Assembly: GCF_029633825.1 (NCBI RefSeq)
Contig: NZ_CP090641.1
Span: 1,364,001 to 1,428,000, forward strand
Length of the DNA: 64,000 bases
DNA from: Burkholderia contaminans
GTDB taxonomy: Bacteria; Pseudomonadota; Gammaproteobacteria; Burkholderiales; Burkholderiaceae
Direction of reading: 5' to 3'
The notes below the pieces were generated by a model that saw only the letters and a list, made by a program, of their open reading frames with translations, ran no database searches and was not told the DNA's origin. This document shows positions 35,252 through 44,260 of this stretch, in pieces (within the stretch, counting starts at the first letter, position 1; each line of letters opens with the position of its first letter). A program made the translations under genes and the position numbers.

Positions 35252-36021
35252 CGACCTATATCGTCGACGCCGTCGACAGCGCGCTGAAGCTGCTGACCTA
35301 CGTGGCCGAACACCCGAACCTCGGCGTGACCGAGCTCGCATCGCAGCTCGGCATCAACAAGTCGCGCACCTACCGGATGCTGTGCACGCTGGAACTGCAC
35401 CGTTTCGTCGTGCAGGACCCGCGCACGTCCACCTATGCGCTCGGCCCGCAGGCGTTCGTGATCGGCGTGGCCGCGTCGCAGCAGAACGCGCTCGTGCGCG
35501 CCGCGCACCGGCACATGCTCGCGCTCAACCAGGCGATCAACGAGACCGTCGTGCTGCGCGTGCGCGAAGGGCTCGAATCGGTGTGCGTCGCGCGCTGCGA
35601 AACGACGCATGCGGTGCGCACCGTCGGTGCGGTCGGCAACCGCCGGCCGATCAATTTCGGCGCATCGGGCAAGGTGCTGCTCGCCTTCGCGCCCGATCCG
35701 GTGCGCGACGAATACCTCGCGCAACTGCGCCGAAACGGGCACGCCGACGATCCGGCGAAGCTCGCCGGCGAACTCGACGCAGTCGCCCGCAAGGGCTACG
35801 CGGTGAGCAGCGGCGAGGTGACGCCCGGCGCGGTCGGGATCGCGGTGCCGGTGCGCGACCTGACCGGCGCAACGGTCGCGTCGGTCAGCGTGACGGGGCC
35901 CGAGGTGCGCGTGAGCCACGCCGACATCCCCGACTATCTCGAGCGCCTGCAGGCGTGCAGCCTCGCCATTTCCGCCGAACTCGGCTACGTCCCGGCGCGC
36001 GCCGCGCTGCAACCGGCCTGA
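35248..36021 (+). CDS. IclR-family transcriptional regulator
   Basis: 257 residues. N-terminal HTH: SALKLLTYVAEHPNLGVTELASQLGINKSRTYRMLCTLE; C-terminal ligand-binding domain: RPINFGASGKVLLAFAP and GYAVSSGEVTPGAVGIAVPV. The start overlaps the amidohydrolase stop as ATGA, with CAGGGAG upstream. It probably recognises the palindromes at 34057-34306 and controls the operon and the porin; the effector would be the transported compound or its product. Confidence 0.9.
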   Translation: MTTYIVDAVDSALKLLTYVAEHPNLGVTELASQLGINKSRTYRMLCTLELHRFVVQDPRTSTYALGPQAFVIGVAASQQNALVRAAHRHMLALNQAINETVVLRVREGLESVCVARCETTHAVRTVGAVGNRRPINFGASGKVLLAFAPDPVRDEYLAQLRRNGHADDPAKLAGELDAVARKGYAVSSGEVTPGAVGIAVPVRDLTGATVASVSVTGPEVRVSHADIPDYLERLQACSLAISAELGYVPARAALQPA

Positions 36022-36050
36022 CGGCCCGCTCCTTCTTCGACGAGGATCCG

Positions 36051-37583
36051 ATGTCCGCCTCTTCCCCGAACCCGGCCGGCGCACGCGCCGCCGACGCCAC
36101 CCCGCTCGCGGCACCGGCTGATGCAGCGACCCACGACGCGGCCGGCAATGCGCCCGGCGACGCATCGGCCCACGCCGGCCGCGCGCCGCATCCGCACGGC
36201 AAGATGCTGCATCCGGTCGTGATGATGCTGTGGGTGCTGGCCGTCGCGATCGCACTCACCTGGATCGTCGATTCCGGCCGCTTCGAGCGCAACGGCCGGC
36301 TTGTCGTGCCGGGCACCTATCACGTGGTGCCGAAGACCACGGCGCTCACGACGCTCGTTGCACCGGCAGTCAGCCACAGCACGCCCACGCATGCGATGCC
36401 CGCGAGCCTCGTCTCGGCATTCGTCGCGATACCGGAAGGATTGCTGAAGAATGCGCCGCTGATCGTGATGGTGATGTTCGTCGGCGGGATGTTCGGCGTG
36501 ATGCGCCGCACCGGCGTGGTCGACGCGGGCATCGACCGGCTGCTGCAGCTCACCGGCAACAATGCGTACCTGCTCACACCGATGCTGATGATCCTGATCG
36601 GGCTCGGCAGCACGCTGCTCGGCTTCATCTCCGAGTACCTCGTGATCATTCCGATGGTGGTCGTGATCGCACGGCGCCTGGGTCTCTCCGACCTGTTCGC
36701 GGTCGCACTGGTCGCGCTGGCCGCGAAGATCGGCTATATCGCGTCGGTCACGAACCCGCTCGCGCTGGCCGTCGCGCAGCCGCTGGTCGGCGTGCCGCTG
36801 TTCAGCGGCGTCGCGCTGCGCGCGGCCGTGTTCGTCGTCTTCCTGACGATCGGCATCCTGTACCTGCTGCGCTACGTGCGCAGCACCGGCTATCGCGCCG
36901 GGCAAACCGCAACCGGCCATGTAGCACAAGCAACCGCGAAGCTGTCGCTGCGCCACAAGGCGACACTGGTCGTGTTCGCGGCGGCGGTCGCGATGCTGAT
37001 CTACGGCACGCGCGAACTGAAGTGGGGCAACGTCGAGCTGGCGGCGTTCTATACGTTCGTGAGCATCGCAACGGCCGTGATCGGCGGGCTCGATTCGCGC
37101 AGCGCGGCGGACGCGTTCGTCGACGGGATGAAGAACATGATCCTCGCGGCGCTGTTGATGGGGCTCGCCGCTTCCGTCGAACTGCTGCTGCAGAACAGCC
37201 TCGTGCTCGACACGCTGATCAACTTCTTCACGCGGCTCGCGGATGGTCAGTCGCCGGTGTGGGTCGCGAACGGGCTGATGGGGGTGCAGATGGTGCTCGA
37301 CGTGTTCATTCCATCGGTGTCCGGCAAGGCGGCGGTCAGCATGCCTATCATCGGGCCGATCGCGCAGCTCTCGGGCGTGAGCGGCCAGACGTCGGTGCTC
37401 GCATTCGTGCTCGGCGGCGGGCTGACGAACCTCGTCACGCCGACGTCCGGGATGCTGCTCGCGTATCTGGCCACCGCGCGCGTCGATTTCGGCGCGTGGA
37501 TCCGCTTCGTGCTGCCGCTGTTCCTGACGCTGCTCGCGCTGTCGTGCGTCGTGCTGACGTTCGCGGTGTGGATCGGGTATTGA
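36051..37583 (+). CDS. YfcC-family (DcuC-like) permease
   Basis: 510 residues. An Ala/Pro-rich, low-complexity N-terminal tail of about 50 residues precedes the first TM (HPVVMMLWVLAVAIALTWIV). The family region includes GGMFGVMRRTGVVDAGIDRLL, GFISEYLVIIPMVVVIARRLGL and FIPSVSGKAAVSMPIIGPIAQL. The YfcC group belongs with C4-dicarboxylate and arginine/ornithine-type carriers. Position 29 bp after the IclR gene suggests uptake of N-formylglutamate or a related acidic amino-acid derivative. The start at 36051 follows CGAGGATCC. Confidence 0.87.
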   Translation: MSASSPNPAGARAADATPLAAPADAATHDAAGNAPGDASAHAGRAPHPHGKMLHPVVMMLWVLAVAIALTWIVDSGRFERNGRLVVPGTYHVVPKTTALTTLVAPAVSHSTPTHAMPASLVSAFVAIPEGLLKNAPLIVMVMFVGGMFGVMRRTGVVDAGIDRLLQLTGNNAYLLTPMLMILIGLGSTLLGFISEYLVIIPMVVVIARRLGLSDLFAVALVALAAKIGYIASVTNPLALAVAQPLVGVPLFSGVALRAAVFVVFLTIGILYLLRYVRSTGYRAGQTATGHVAQATAKLSLRHKATLVVFAAAVAMLIYGTRELKWGNVELAAFYTFVSIATAVIGGLDSRSAADAFVDGMKNMILAALLMGLAASVELLLQNSLVLDTLINFFTRLADGQSPVWVANGLMGVQMVLDVFIPSVSGKAAVSMPIIGPIAQLSGVSGQTSVLAFVLGGGLTNLVTPTSGMLLAYLATARVDFGAWIRFVLPLFLTLLALSCVVLTFAVWIGY

Positions 37584-37701
37584 GGTTCGCGGCAGGGTCT
37601 GCAGCGCGCACGTGCTCTTCGCGGCGCGAAGCGCTCGGCGCCGTCCGGTATCGATGGCCGCGGCAGGCATCGCAACGCGATACCGCCACCGATTGCGCCG
37701 C

Positions 37702-39213
37702 TCAAGCCACCTCGACCACCCGACCAAACGCCCGCTCGTCGATCGCCTCGGCGAGCGTCGCGAACGCGGTCGCGATCTCGTCCTCCGGCACGCACGCGTA
37801 GCCGAGCAGCAACCCCGGCGCCGCACGTTCGCGGTCCGCGTAATAGCCGGACAACGGCCGCACGACGATATTGCGTTCGAGCGCGGCCTGCGCGACCGCG
37901 CGATCGTCGACGCCTTCCGGCAACTGCGTGACCAGATGCAGCCCGGCATCGCTGCCGAGCGCGTGCAGCGTGTTGCCGTAGCGCTGCGCGACCGCGTCGA
38001 GCAGCACCTCGCGGCGCTGCCCATACAACGTGCGCATCTTGCGGATGTGCGACACGAAGTGCCCTTCCGCGATGAATTCGGCCAGCACCGCCTGCTGCAG
38101 CAACTGCCCTTCGCGATACAGCTCGGCGCTGGCGGTCGCGAAACTTTCCGCGAGCGGCTCCGGCGCGACCAGGTAGCCGACCCGCAGCCCCGGGAACAGC
38201 GTCTTGCCGAAACTGCCGACATAGATCACCTGCCCGGCCGTATCGAGACCCTGCAGCGACGCGAGCGGCCGGCTGCCGTAGCGGAATTCGCTGTCGTAGT
38301 CGTCCTCGATGATCCAGCAGCCGTGCTGGCGCGCGTATTCGAGCAGCATCCGCCGCCGCGCGAGGCTCATCACCATCCCGAGCGGATACTGGTGCGACGG
38401 CGTGACGAGCATCAGCTTCGGCGGTTCGGCGAGATCGGCGGCCGACGGCGCGATGCCTTCGTCGTCGACCGGAATCGGCCGCGTCGTCAGCCCCGACACG
38501 TTCAGCACGCTGCGCACGCCCCAGTAGCACGGATCCTCGGTCCAGATCGCGTCGCCCGGGTCGGTCAGCAGCCGCACCGCGAGGTCGATCGACTGGTGGA
38601 TGCCGGTCGTGATCACGATCTGCTCGGGCGTGCAGCGCACCGAGCGCGACGTGCGCAGGTAGTCGGCCAGCGCCTCGCGCAGCAGCGCGAGCCCGCCGCC
38701 CGGCGCATAGGTCAGCAGGTCGGGGCGCAGGCGCCGCCAGTACTTGTTGTGCAGCCGCGTCCACACGCGCGCCGGAAATCGCGACACATCGGGCACGCCC
38801 GGCATGAACGCGCCGCCCTGCCGTTTCGATACACCGGCGCCTTCGACGAGCCGCGTGCCGCGCGCGGACAGCCGCCGCACGGAAGCCTGCACGAGCGCCG
38901 GGCGGGCGGCGGCCGCGTCGGGCGGCGCACCGACGATCTCGTCCGGCGCGCTGTCGGCGACGAACGTGCCGCGGCCGGTTGCCGAGTTCACATAGCCTTC
39001 GAGTGCAAGCTGCTCGTAAACCTGCGTGACCGTGTTGCGCGCGATCCCGAGCTCGGCGGCCAGGAGCCGCGACGACGGCACGCGCGTGCCGGCCGGCAGT
39101 TCGCGCGACAGGATCGCCTGTTGCAGCAGCCGGTGAAGCTGCCGGTAGATCGGCTGTTCGCCGCCGCGCACGAGGCGCTGCGCCAGCCAGTCCGACAACA
39201 CGCTCGCGCGCAT
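37702..39213 (-). CDS. gabR: MocR/GabR-type regulator (GntR HTH fused to aminotransferase domain)
   Basis: 503 residues. The GntR winged helix lies at about 20-90 (GEQPIYRQLHRLLQQAILSRELPAGTRVPSSRLLAAELGIARNTV) and a fold-type I aminotransferase domain follows. The PLP lysine is K337 in SFGKTLFPG, with EDDYDSEFRY present. Regulators of this type bind GABA plus PLP and activate gabTD. Divergent placement 126 bp from gabT and gabD supports the name, which rests on context. AGGAG precedes ATG 39213. Confidence 0.88.
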   Translation of the reverse strand: MRASVLSDWLAQRLVRGGEQPIYRQLHRLLQQAILSRELPAGTRVPSSRLLAAELGIARNTVTQVYEQLALEGYVNSATGRGTFVADSAPDEIVGAPPDAAAARPALVQASVRRLSARGTRLVEGAGVSKRQGGAFMPGVPDVSRFPARVWTRLHNKYWRRLRPDLLTYAPGGGLALLREALADYLRTSRSVRCTPEQIVITTGIHQSIDLAVRLLTDPGDAIWTEDPCYWGVRSVLNVSGLTTRPIPVDDEGIAPSAADLAEPPKLMLVTPSHQYPLGMVMSLARRRMLLEYARQHGCWIIEDDYDSEFRYGSRPLASLQGLDTAGQVIYVGSFGKTLFPGLRVGYLVAPEPLAESFATASAELYREGQLLQQAVLAEFIAEGHFVSHIRKMRTLYGQRREVLLDAVAQRYGNTLHALGSDAGLHLVTQLPEGVDDRAVAQAALERNIVVRPLSGYYADRERAAPGLLLGYACVPEDEIATAFATLAEAIDERAFGRVVEVA

Positions 39214-39239
39214 GATTGGCTCCTGAATATTTATTGAAA

Positions 39240-39274
39240 TGGCTCTGATTGCCAGAGCCAAATGTGATTATAGT
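39240..39274 (+). promoter_or_regulatory. candidate GabR operator and gabT promoter
   Basis: TGGCTCTG and CAGAGCCA (39240-39247 and 39253-39260) form a perfect 8-bp dyad around ATTGC. TATAGT at 39269-39274 is a good -10 for gabT. TTGCCA (39249-39254), within the dyad, would be a -35 with a short 14-bp spacer, as expected for an activator-dependent promoter. Confidence 0.55.
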
Positions 39275-39339
39275 CGCCTCCATGGGCTGCCAACGCGGCC
39301 GTTTTTTATCCCACCGGACAGAACATCAAGGAGATGACC

Positions 39340-40623
39340 GTGAAGAATGCCGACCTGCAGGCCCGCAAGAACGCCGCCACCCCGCGCGGCGTTGGCGTGA
39401 TGTGCGATTTCTACGCAGCCCGCGCCGAGAACGCGGAACTGTGGGATGTCGAAGGCCGCCGCTTCATCGATTTCGCCGCCGGCATCGCGGTGCTGAACAC
39501 CGGCCACCGCCACCCGAAGATCGTCAAGGCGATCGCGGATCAGCTGAACAACTTCACGCACACCGCTTACCAGATCGTCCCGTACGCGTCGTACGTCGAG
39601 CTGGCTGAAAAGATCAACGACCGCGCGCCGGGCGATTTCCCGAAGAAGACTGCGTTCTTCACGACCGGCGCGGAAGCCGTCGAGAACGCGATCAAGATCG
39701 CGCGCGCAGCAACCGGCCGTCCGGGCGTCATCGCGTTCTCGGGCGGCTTCCACGGCCGCACGATGATGGGCATGGCGCTGACCGGCAAGGTCGCTCCGTA
39801 CAAGCTGAACTTCGGCCCGTTCCCGGGCGACGTGTTCCACGCGCCGTACCCGAACGCCGTGCACGGCGTGACGACCGCCGACTCGATCAAGGCGATCGAG
39901 ATGCTGTTCAAGGCCGACATCGATCCGAAGCGCGTCGCCGCGATCATCTTCGAACCGGTCCAGGGCGAAGGCGGCTTCAACCCGGCGCCGGCCGAGTTCG
40001 TGCGCGCGCTGCGCAAGATCTGTAACGAGCACGGCATCCTGCTGATCGCCGACGAAGTGCAGACGGGCTTCGCGCGTACCGGCAAGCTGTTCGCGATGCA
40101 GCACTACGACGTGCTGGCCGACCTGATCACGATGGCGAAGAGCCTTGCAGGCGGCATGCCGCTGTCGGGCGTCGTCGGCCGTGCGGACGTGATGGACGCG
40201 GCAGCGCCCGGCGGCCTCGGCGGCACGTACGCGGGCAACCCGCTGGCCGTCGCATCGGCACACGCGGTGCTCGAGATCATCGACGAAGAGAAGCTGTGCG
40301 AGCGCGCAACGCAACTGGGCGACGTGCTGAAGGCGAAGCTGAACGCACTGCAGGCCGACGTGCCGCAGATCGCCGACGTGCGCGGCCCGGGCGCGATGAT
40401 CGCGGTCGAGTTCCTGAAGCCGGGCTCGGGCGAGCCGGATGCGGAATTCACAAAGCGCGTGCAGACGCGTGCGCTCGAGCGCGGCCTGCTGCTGCTCGTG
40501 TGCGGCGTGTACTCGAACGTCGTGCGCTTCCTGTTCCCGCTGACGATCCCGCAAGCCGTGTTCGACGAAGCGCTCGTGATCCTCGAGGAAGTGCTGAAGG
40601 AAACGGTCGGCGTGCCGGCCTGA
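39340..40623 (+). CDS. gabT: 4-aminobutyrate-2-oxoglutarate transaminase
   Basis: 427 residues. It converts GABA and 2-oxoglutarate to succinate semialdehyde and glutamate with PLP. The Schiff-base Lys is K267 in TMAKSLAGGMPLS; EPVQGEGGF, IADEVQTGFARTG and GGTYAGNPLA are class III aminotransferase motifs. The GTG at 39340 is preferred: AAGGAG ends 6 bp before it, whereas an in-frame ATG at 39334 directly abuts that site with no spacing. It is followed by gabD 92 bp on and is divergent from gabR. Confidence 0.93.
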   Translation: MKNADLQARKNAATPRGVGVMCDFYAARAENAELWDVEGRRFIDFAAGIAVLNTGHRHPKIVKAIADQLNNFTHTAYQIVPYASYVELAEKINDRAPGDFPKKTAFFTTGAEAVENAIKIARAATGRPGVIAFSGGFHGRTMMGMALTGKVAPYKLNFGPFPGDVFHAPYPNAVHGVTTADSIKAIEMLFKADIDPKRVAAIIFEPVQGEGGFNPAPAEFVRALRKICNEHGILLIADEVQTGFARTGKLFAMQHYDVLADLITMAKSLAGGMPLSGVVGRADVMDAAAPGGLGGTYAGNPLAVASAHAVLEIIDEEKLCERATQLGDVLKAKLNALQADVPQIADVRGPGAMIAVEFLKPGSGEPDAEFTKRVQTRALERGLLLLVCGVYSNVVRFLFPLTIPQAVFDEALVILEEVLKETVGVPA

Positions 40624-40651
40624 GTGTCCGTCGACTTCATCAACTGATTGC

Positions 40652-40680
40652 GCCGCCGCCGTCTTCGTGACGGCGGCGGC
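40652..40680 (+). terminator. stable hairpin between gabT and gabD
   Basis: GCCGCCGCCGTC pairs perfectly with GACGGCGGCGGC across a TTCGT loop, followed by CGTTTCATC. It could partly terminate or stabilise the gabT mRNA end, giving unequal expression within the operon. Confidence 0.5.
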
Positions 40681-40715
40681 CGTTTCATCCGTCCTATTCG
40701 AAGCAGGTGATTCAT

Positions 40716-42185
40716 ATGAGCACGGTTCAGGAAACCCTGGCACTGAAAGACCCGTCGCTGTTCCGCCAGCAGGCGTACGTCAACGGCGAATGGCAAGGCG
40801 CGACGAACGGCGAGACGTTCGAAGTCCGCAACCCGGCGACGGGCGGCCTACTCGGCACGGTGCCGGCGATGGGCACGGCCGAGACGCGTCACGCGATCGA
40901 AGCCGCGAACGCCGCCTGGCCGGCGTGGCGCAAGAAGACGGCAAAGGAACGTGCGGTCGTCCTGCGCAAGTGGCACGACCTGATGATGGAAAACGCCGAC
41001 GACCTCGCGCTGATCCTGACCACCGAGCAAGGCAAGTCGCTGGCCGAAGCGAAGGGCGAGATCGCCTATGCCGCATCGTTCCTCGAATGGTTCGCGGAAG
41101 AAGGCAAGCGCGTGTACGGCGACACGATCCCGACGCCGGCGAGCGACAAGCGCATCGTCGTGACGAAGGAAGCGATCGGCGTGTGCGCGGCGATCACGCC
41201 GTGGAACTTCCCGGCGGCGATGATCACGCGCAAGGTCGGCCCGGCGCTTGCCGCAGGCTGCCCGATCGTCGTGAAGCCGGCTGAAGCGACGCCGTTCTCG
41301 GCGCTCGCGATGGCCGTGCTGGCCGAGCGCGCGGGCGTGCCGGCGGGCGTGTTCAGCGTCGTCACGGGCGACCCGAAGGCGATCGGCGGCGAGCTGACGT
41401 CGAACCCGATCGTGCGCAAGCTGTCGTTCACCGGCTCGACGCCGGTCGGCCGCCTGCTGATGTCGCAGTGCGCGGCGACGGTCAAGAAGGTGTCGCTGGA
41501 ACTCGGCGGCAACGCACCGTTCATCGTGTTCGACGACGCCGATCTCGATGCGGCCGTGCAGGGCGCGATCGCGTCGAAGTACCGCAACAGCGGCCAGACC
41601 TGCGTGTGCACGAACCGTTTCTACGTACATGAAGCCGTGTACGACCAGTTCGCGCAGAAGCTCGCGGCGGCCGTCGGCCAGCTGAAGGTGGGCCGCGGTA
41701 CGGAGCCGGGCGTCACGCAGGGTCCGCTGATCAACGAAGCCGCGGTGCTGAAGGTCGAGGCACACATCGAGGACGCGCTCGCGAAGGGCGCGACCGTCGT
41801 GACGGGCGGCAAGCGCCACGCGCTCGGCCACGGCTTCTTCGAGCCGACCGTGCTGACGGGTGTCACGCCGGCGATGAAGGTCGCGAAGGAAGAGACGTTC
41901 GGGCCGCTCGCGCCGCTGTTCAAGTTCGGCAGCGACGACGAAGTGATCCGCCTCGCGAACGACACCGAGTTCGGCCTGGCCGCGTACTTCTACAGCCGCG
42001 ACATCGGCCGCGTGTGGAAGGTGGCGGAAGCGCTCGAATACGGGATGGTCGGCGTGAACACGGGCCTGATCTCGAACGAAGTCGCGCCGTTCGGTGGCGT
42101 GAAGCAGTCGGGCCTCGGCCGCGAAGGCTCGCACTACGGCATCGACGACTACGTCGTGATCAAGTACCTCTGCCTCGCCGTCTGA
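40716..42185 (+). CDS. gabD: NAD(P)-dependent succinate-semialdehyde dehydrogenase
   Basis: 489 residues, the usual length for GabD. It oxidises succinate semialdehyde to succinate, completing GABA use. Catalytic Cys296 lies in NSGQTCVC and Glu262 in LELGGNAPF; TPWNFPAAMITRK and FTGSTPVGRLL are the cofactor-binding segments. The ATG at 40716 is used; a GTG at 40707 is in frame. It is co-directional with gabT and probably co-transcribed. Confidence 0.95.
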   Translation: MSTVQETLALKDPSLFRQQAYVNGEWQGATNGETFEVRNPATGGLLGTVPAMGTAETRHAIEAANAAWPAWRKKTAKERAVVLRKWHDLMMENADDLALILTTEQGKSLAEAKGEIAYAASFLEWFAEEGKRVYGDTIPTPASDKRIVVTKEAIGVCAAITPWNFPAAMITRKVGPALAAGCPIVVKPAEATPFSALAMAVLAERAGVPAGVFSVVTGDPKAIGGELTSNPIVRKLSFTGSTPVGRLLMSQCAATVKKVSLELGGNAPFIVFDDADLDAAVQGAIASKYRNSGQTCVCTNRFYVHEAVYDQFAQKLAAAVGQLKVGRGTEPGVTQGPLINEAAVLKVEAHIEDALAKGATVVTGGKRHALGHGFFEPTVLTGVTPAMKVAKEETFGPLAPLFKFGSDDEVIRLANDTEFGLAAYFYSRDIGRVWKVAEALEYGMVGVNTGLISNEVAPFGGVKQSGLGREGSHYGIDDYVVIKYLCLAV

Positions 42186-42222
42186 CGGTTCGGGGCCTGG
42201 CGCCGCTTCGGTGACAGGCCCT

Positions 42223-42248
42223 GACCGCCCGGCCGGAACCGGGCGGTC
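42223..42248. terminator. GC-rich hairpin after gabD
   Basis: GACCGCCCGG pairs with CCGGGCGGTC over a 6-nt loop, between the convergent gabD and chemoreceptor genes. There is no T tract. Confidence 0.5.
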
Positions 42249-42303
42249 CGACGCGGGCCGGTACCCCTCTCCGCCGTGCCCGCGTCACTTCTTCCACCGC
42301 TCA

Positions 42304-43848
42304 TCACCGAAACACGTTCACCGCCTCCACCAGCCGCGTCGCCTGCTGCTTCAGGCTCTCCGACGCCGCCGTGCTCTGCTCGACGAGCGCCGCGTTCTGC
42401 TGCGTGATGTTGTCCAGATGCACCACCGCTTGGTCAACCTGCGCGACACCGGTGCTCTGCTCGGCCGTCGACGAACTGATCTCCGCAATGAGGTCCGACA
42501 CGCGCTTCACCTGCGTGACGATGTCCTCCATCGTCTTGCCCGCGCCATCGACGATCCGTGCGCCCGATTCGACCCGCTCGACACTCGCGCCGATCAGCGT
42601 CTTGATCTCCTTCGCCGCATTCGCGCTGCGTTGCGCTAGCGCCCGCACCTCGCCCGCGACCACCGCGAAACCACGCCCCTGATCGCCGGCCCGCGCGGCC
42701 TCCACCGCCGCGTTCAGCGCAAGGATGTTGGTCTGGAACGCGATGCCGTCGATCACGCCGATGATGTCCGAGATCTTCCGCGAGCTGGCCGTGATGTCGT
42801 TCATCGTCGCGACCACCTCGCTCACCGCCTGCCCGCCGCGCTCGGCCGCGTCGCTCGCCGATACCGACAATTGATTCGCCTGCAGCGCCGTCTCCGCATT
42901 GCTCGACACGGTCGCCGTCATCTCGGCCATCGACGCGGCCGTCTGCTGCACGCTCGTCGACGCCTGCTCGGTACGCGCGCTCAGGTCGTTGTTGCCCTGC
43001 GCGATCTCGTTGCTCGCGCGCTGCACGTTCAACACCTGTTCGCTGACGTCGTCGACGAGCCAGCGGAACATCAGGCCGAGCTGGTTGATCGTGCGCAGTG
43101 TCATGCCGATCTCGTCGACGCGGTTCATCCGCACGCCGCTGCGGCTTTCGCCGGTCGCCACGCGCAGCGCCTCGTCGCGCAACTGCATGAGCGGGCGCGC
43201 AATCTGTGCATCGAGCCACAGCCCCGCAGCAGCAGCAGCACCGACCGTCACCGCCGCGAACGCGGCGAGCCCGCCGCCGGCCAGCCCGCACGCCCAGCCG
43301 CCGGCCACCACCACCGGCGCAAGTACGCACAGCGACGCATGGAGCCGCGCACGCACCGACATCGTCTGGAACAGCGACGTGAATCCGGCCAGGCCCTTGC
43401 GGACGATCAGCCCCTTGTGAAAATGCCGGTTGCCGCCCCGCCCTTCGCGGAATTCCTTGTAGAGCGCCTCCGCAGCCGCGATCTCGTCGCGCGTCGCCTT
43501 CGTGCGCACCGACATGTAGCCCTTCGGCTGGCCGTTACGCATCACCGGAATCGCATTCGCGCGCACCCAGTAGTGATCGCCGTTCTTGCGGCGGTTCTTC
43601 ACGAGTGCGGTCCACGGCTCGCCGCCCTTGAGCGTCGCCCACATGTCGGCGAACGCCTCCTGCGGCATGTCCGGATGCCGCACGACGTTGTGCGGCTGGC
43701 CTTCGATCTCTTCGGGGGAAAATCCGCTGACCTGCATGAAGGCCGCGTTCGCGTAGGTGATGTAGCTGTTCGCGTCGGTGGTCGACATCAGCGTCGCGTC
43801 ATCGGGAAAATCGAATTCGCGTTGCGTGACGGGCTGGTTGTTGCGCAT
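42304..43848 (-). CDS. Aer-like methyl-accepting chemotaxis protein with N-terminal PAS domain (paralogue A)
   Basis: 514 residues. A PAS domain of the Aer type (about 10-115; [48 protein letters not shown]) is followed by two close TM segments ([38 protein letters not shown], broken by a short turn), a HAMP-like linker ([20 protein letters not shown]) and the conserved signalling hairpin with [20 protein letters not shown]. It is probably a redox/energy sensor that passes signals to CheA. GGAGCTCC lies before ATG 43848. It is closely similar to its neighbour at 44261-45805 and of identical length. Confidence 0.92.
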   Translation of the reverse strand: MRNNQPVTQREFDFPDDATLMSTTDANSYITYANAAFMQVSGFSPEEIEGQPHNVVRHPDMPQEAFADMWATLKGGEPWTALVKNRRKNGDHYWVRANAIPVMRNGQPKGYMSVRTKATRDEIAAAEALYKEFREGRGGNRHFHKGLIVRKGLAGFTSLFQTMSVRARLHASLCVLAPVVVAGGWACGLAGGGLAAFAAVTVGAAAAAGLWLDAQIARPLMQLRDEALRVATGESRSGVRMNRVDEIGMTLRTINQLGLMFRWLVDDVSEQVLNVQRASNEIAQGNNDLSARTEQASTSVQQTAASMAEMTATVSSNAETALQANQLSVSASDAAERGGQAVSEVVATMNDITASSRKISDIIGVIDGIAFQTNILALNAAVEAARAGDQGRGFAVVAGEVRALAQRSANAAKEIKTLIGASVERVESGARIVDGAGKTMEDIVTQVKRVSDLIAEISSSTAEQSTGVAQVDQAVVHLDNITQQNAALVEQSTAASESLKQQATRLVEAVNVFR

Positions 43849-44260
43849 GGTGTGGAGCTCCGGGTGACGGATCTTGCGTCCGCTCGTCGATTGATTCGAG
43901 ACCCCGCGCATTGCGGCTTATCCGCATGCACGTTGGTCCTGCTCCTGCGCTTTCGGCAAATTCCACGAAAACATTATGGTGTATTCGGGAAAATATGCAT
44001 TAGAAACGCATCATCTTTCCTTTACCAAACATCTTGTTTACATATGAAACTAAACACCAATACAGGCAACGGTTTGGCGGATATTCGTCTTACGATTTAA
44101 TGCAATTCGCCAAAATTGATCCAAATCAAAAACGTGAAATTTGAATACGAATATTTCTCGTTTGGCGCATTTCAAATTAATCTAAAACCCTGAACGCGCA
44201 TTGCGCGCGTCGACCCGGATGTATTGATTTGGCGCGCACATCACGTGCGCGCCCCGACGA
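43849..44260. other. AT-rich spacer between the tandem chemoreceptor genes
   Basis: No gene. 43970-44200 is strikingly AT-rich against the surrounding sequence and probably holds the promoter of paralogue A, plus the 3' end region of paralogue B. No clear terminator hairpin was seen. Confidence 0.5.
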
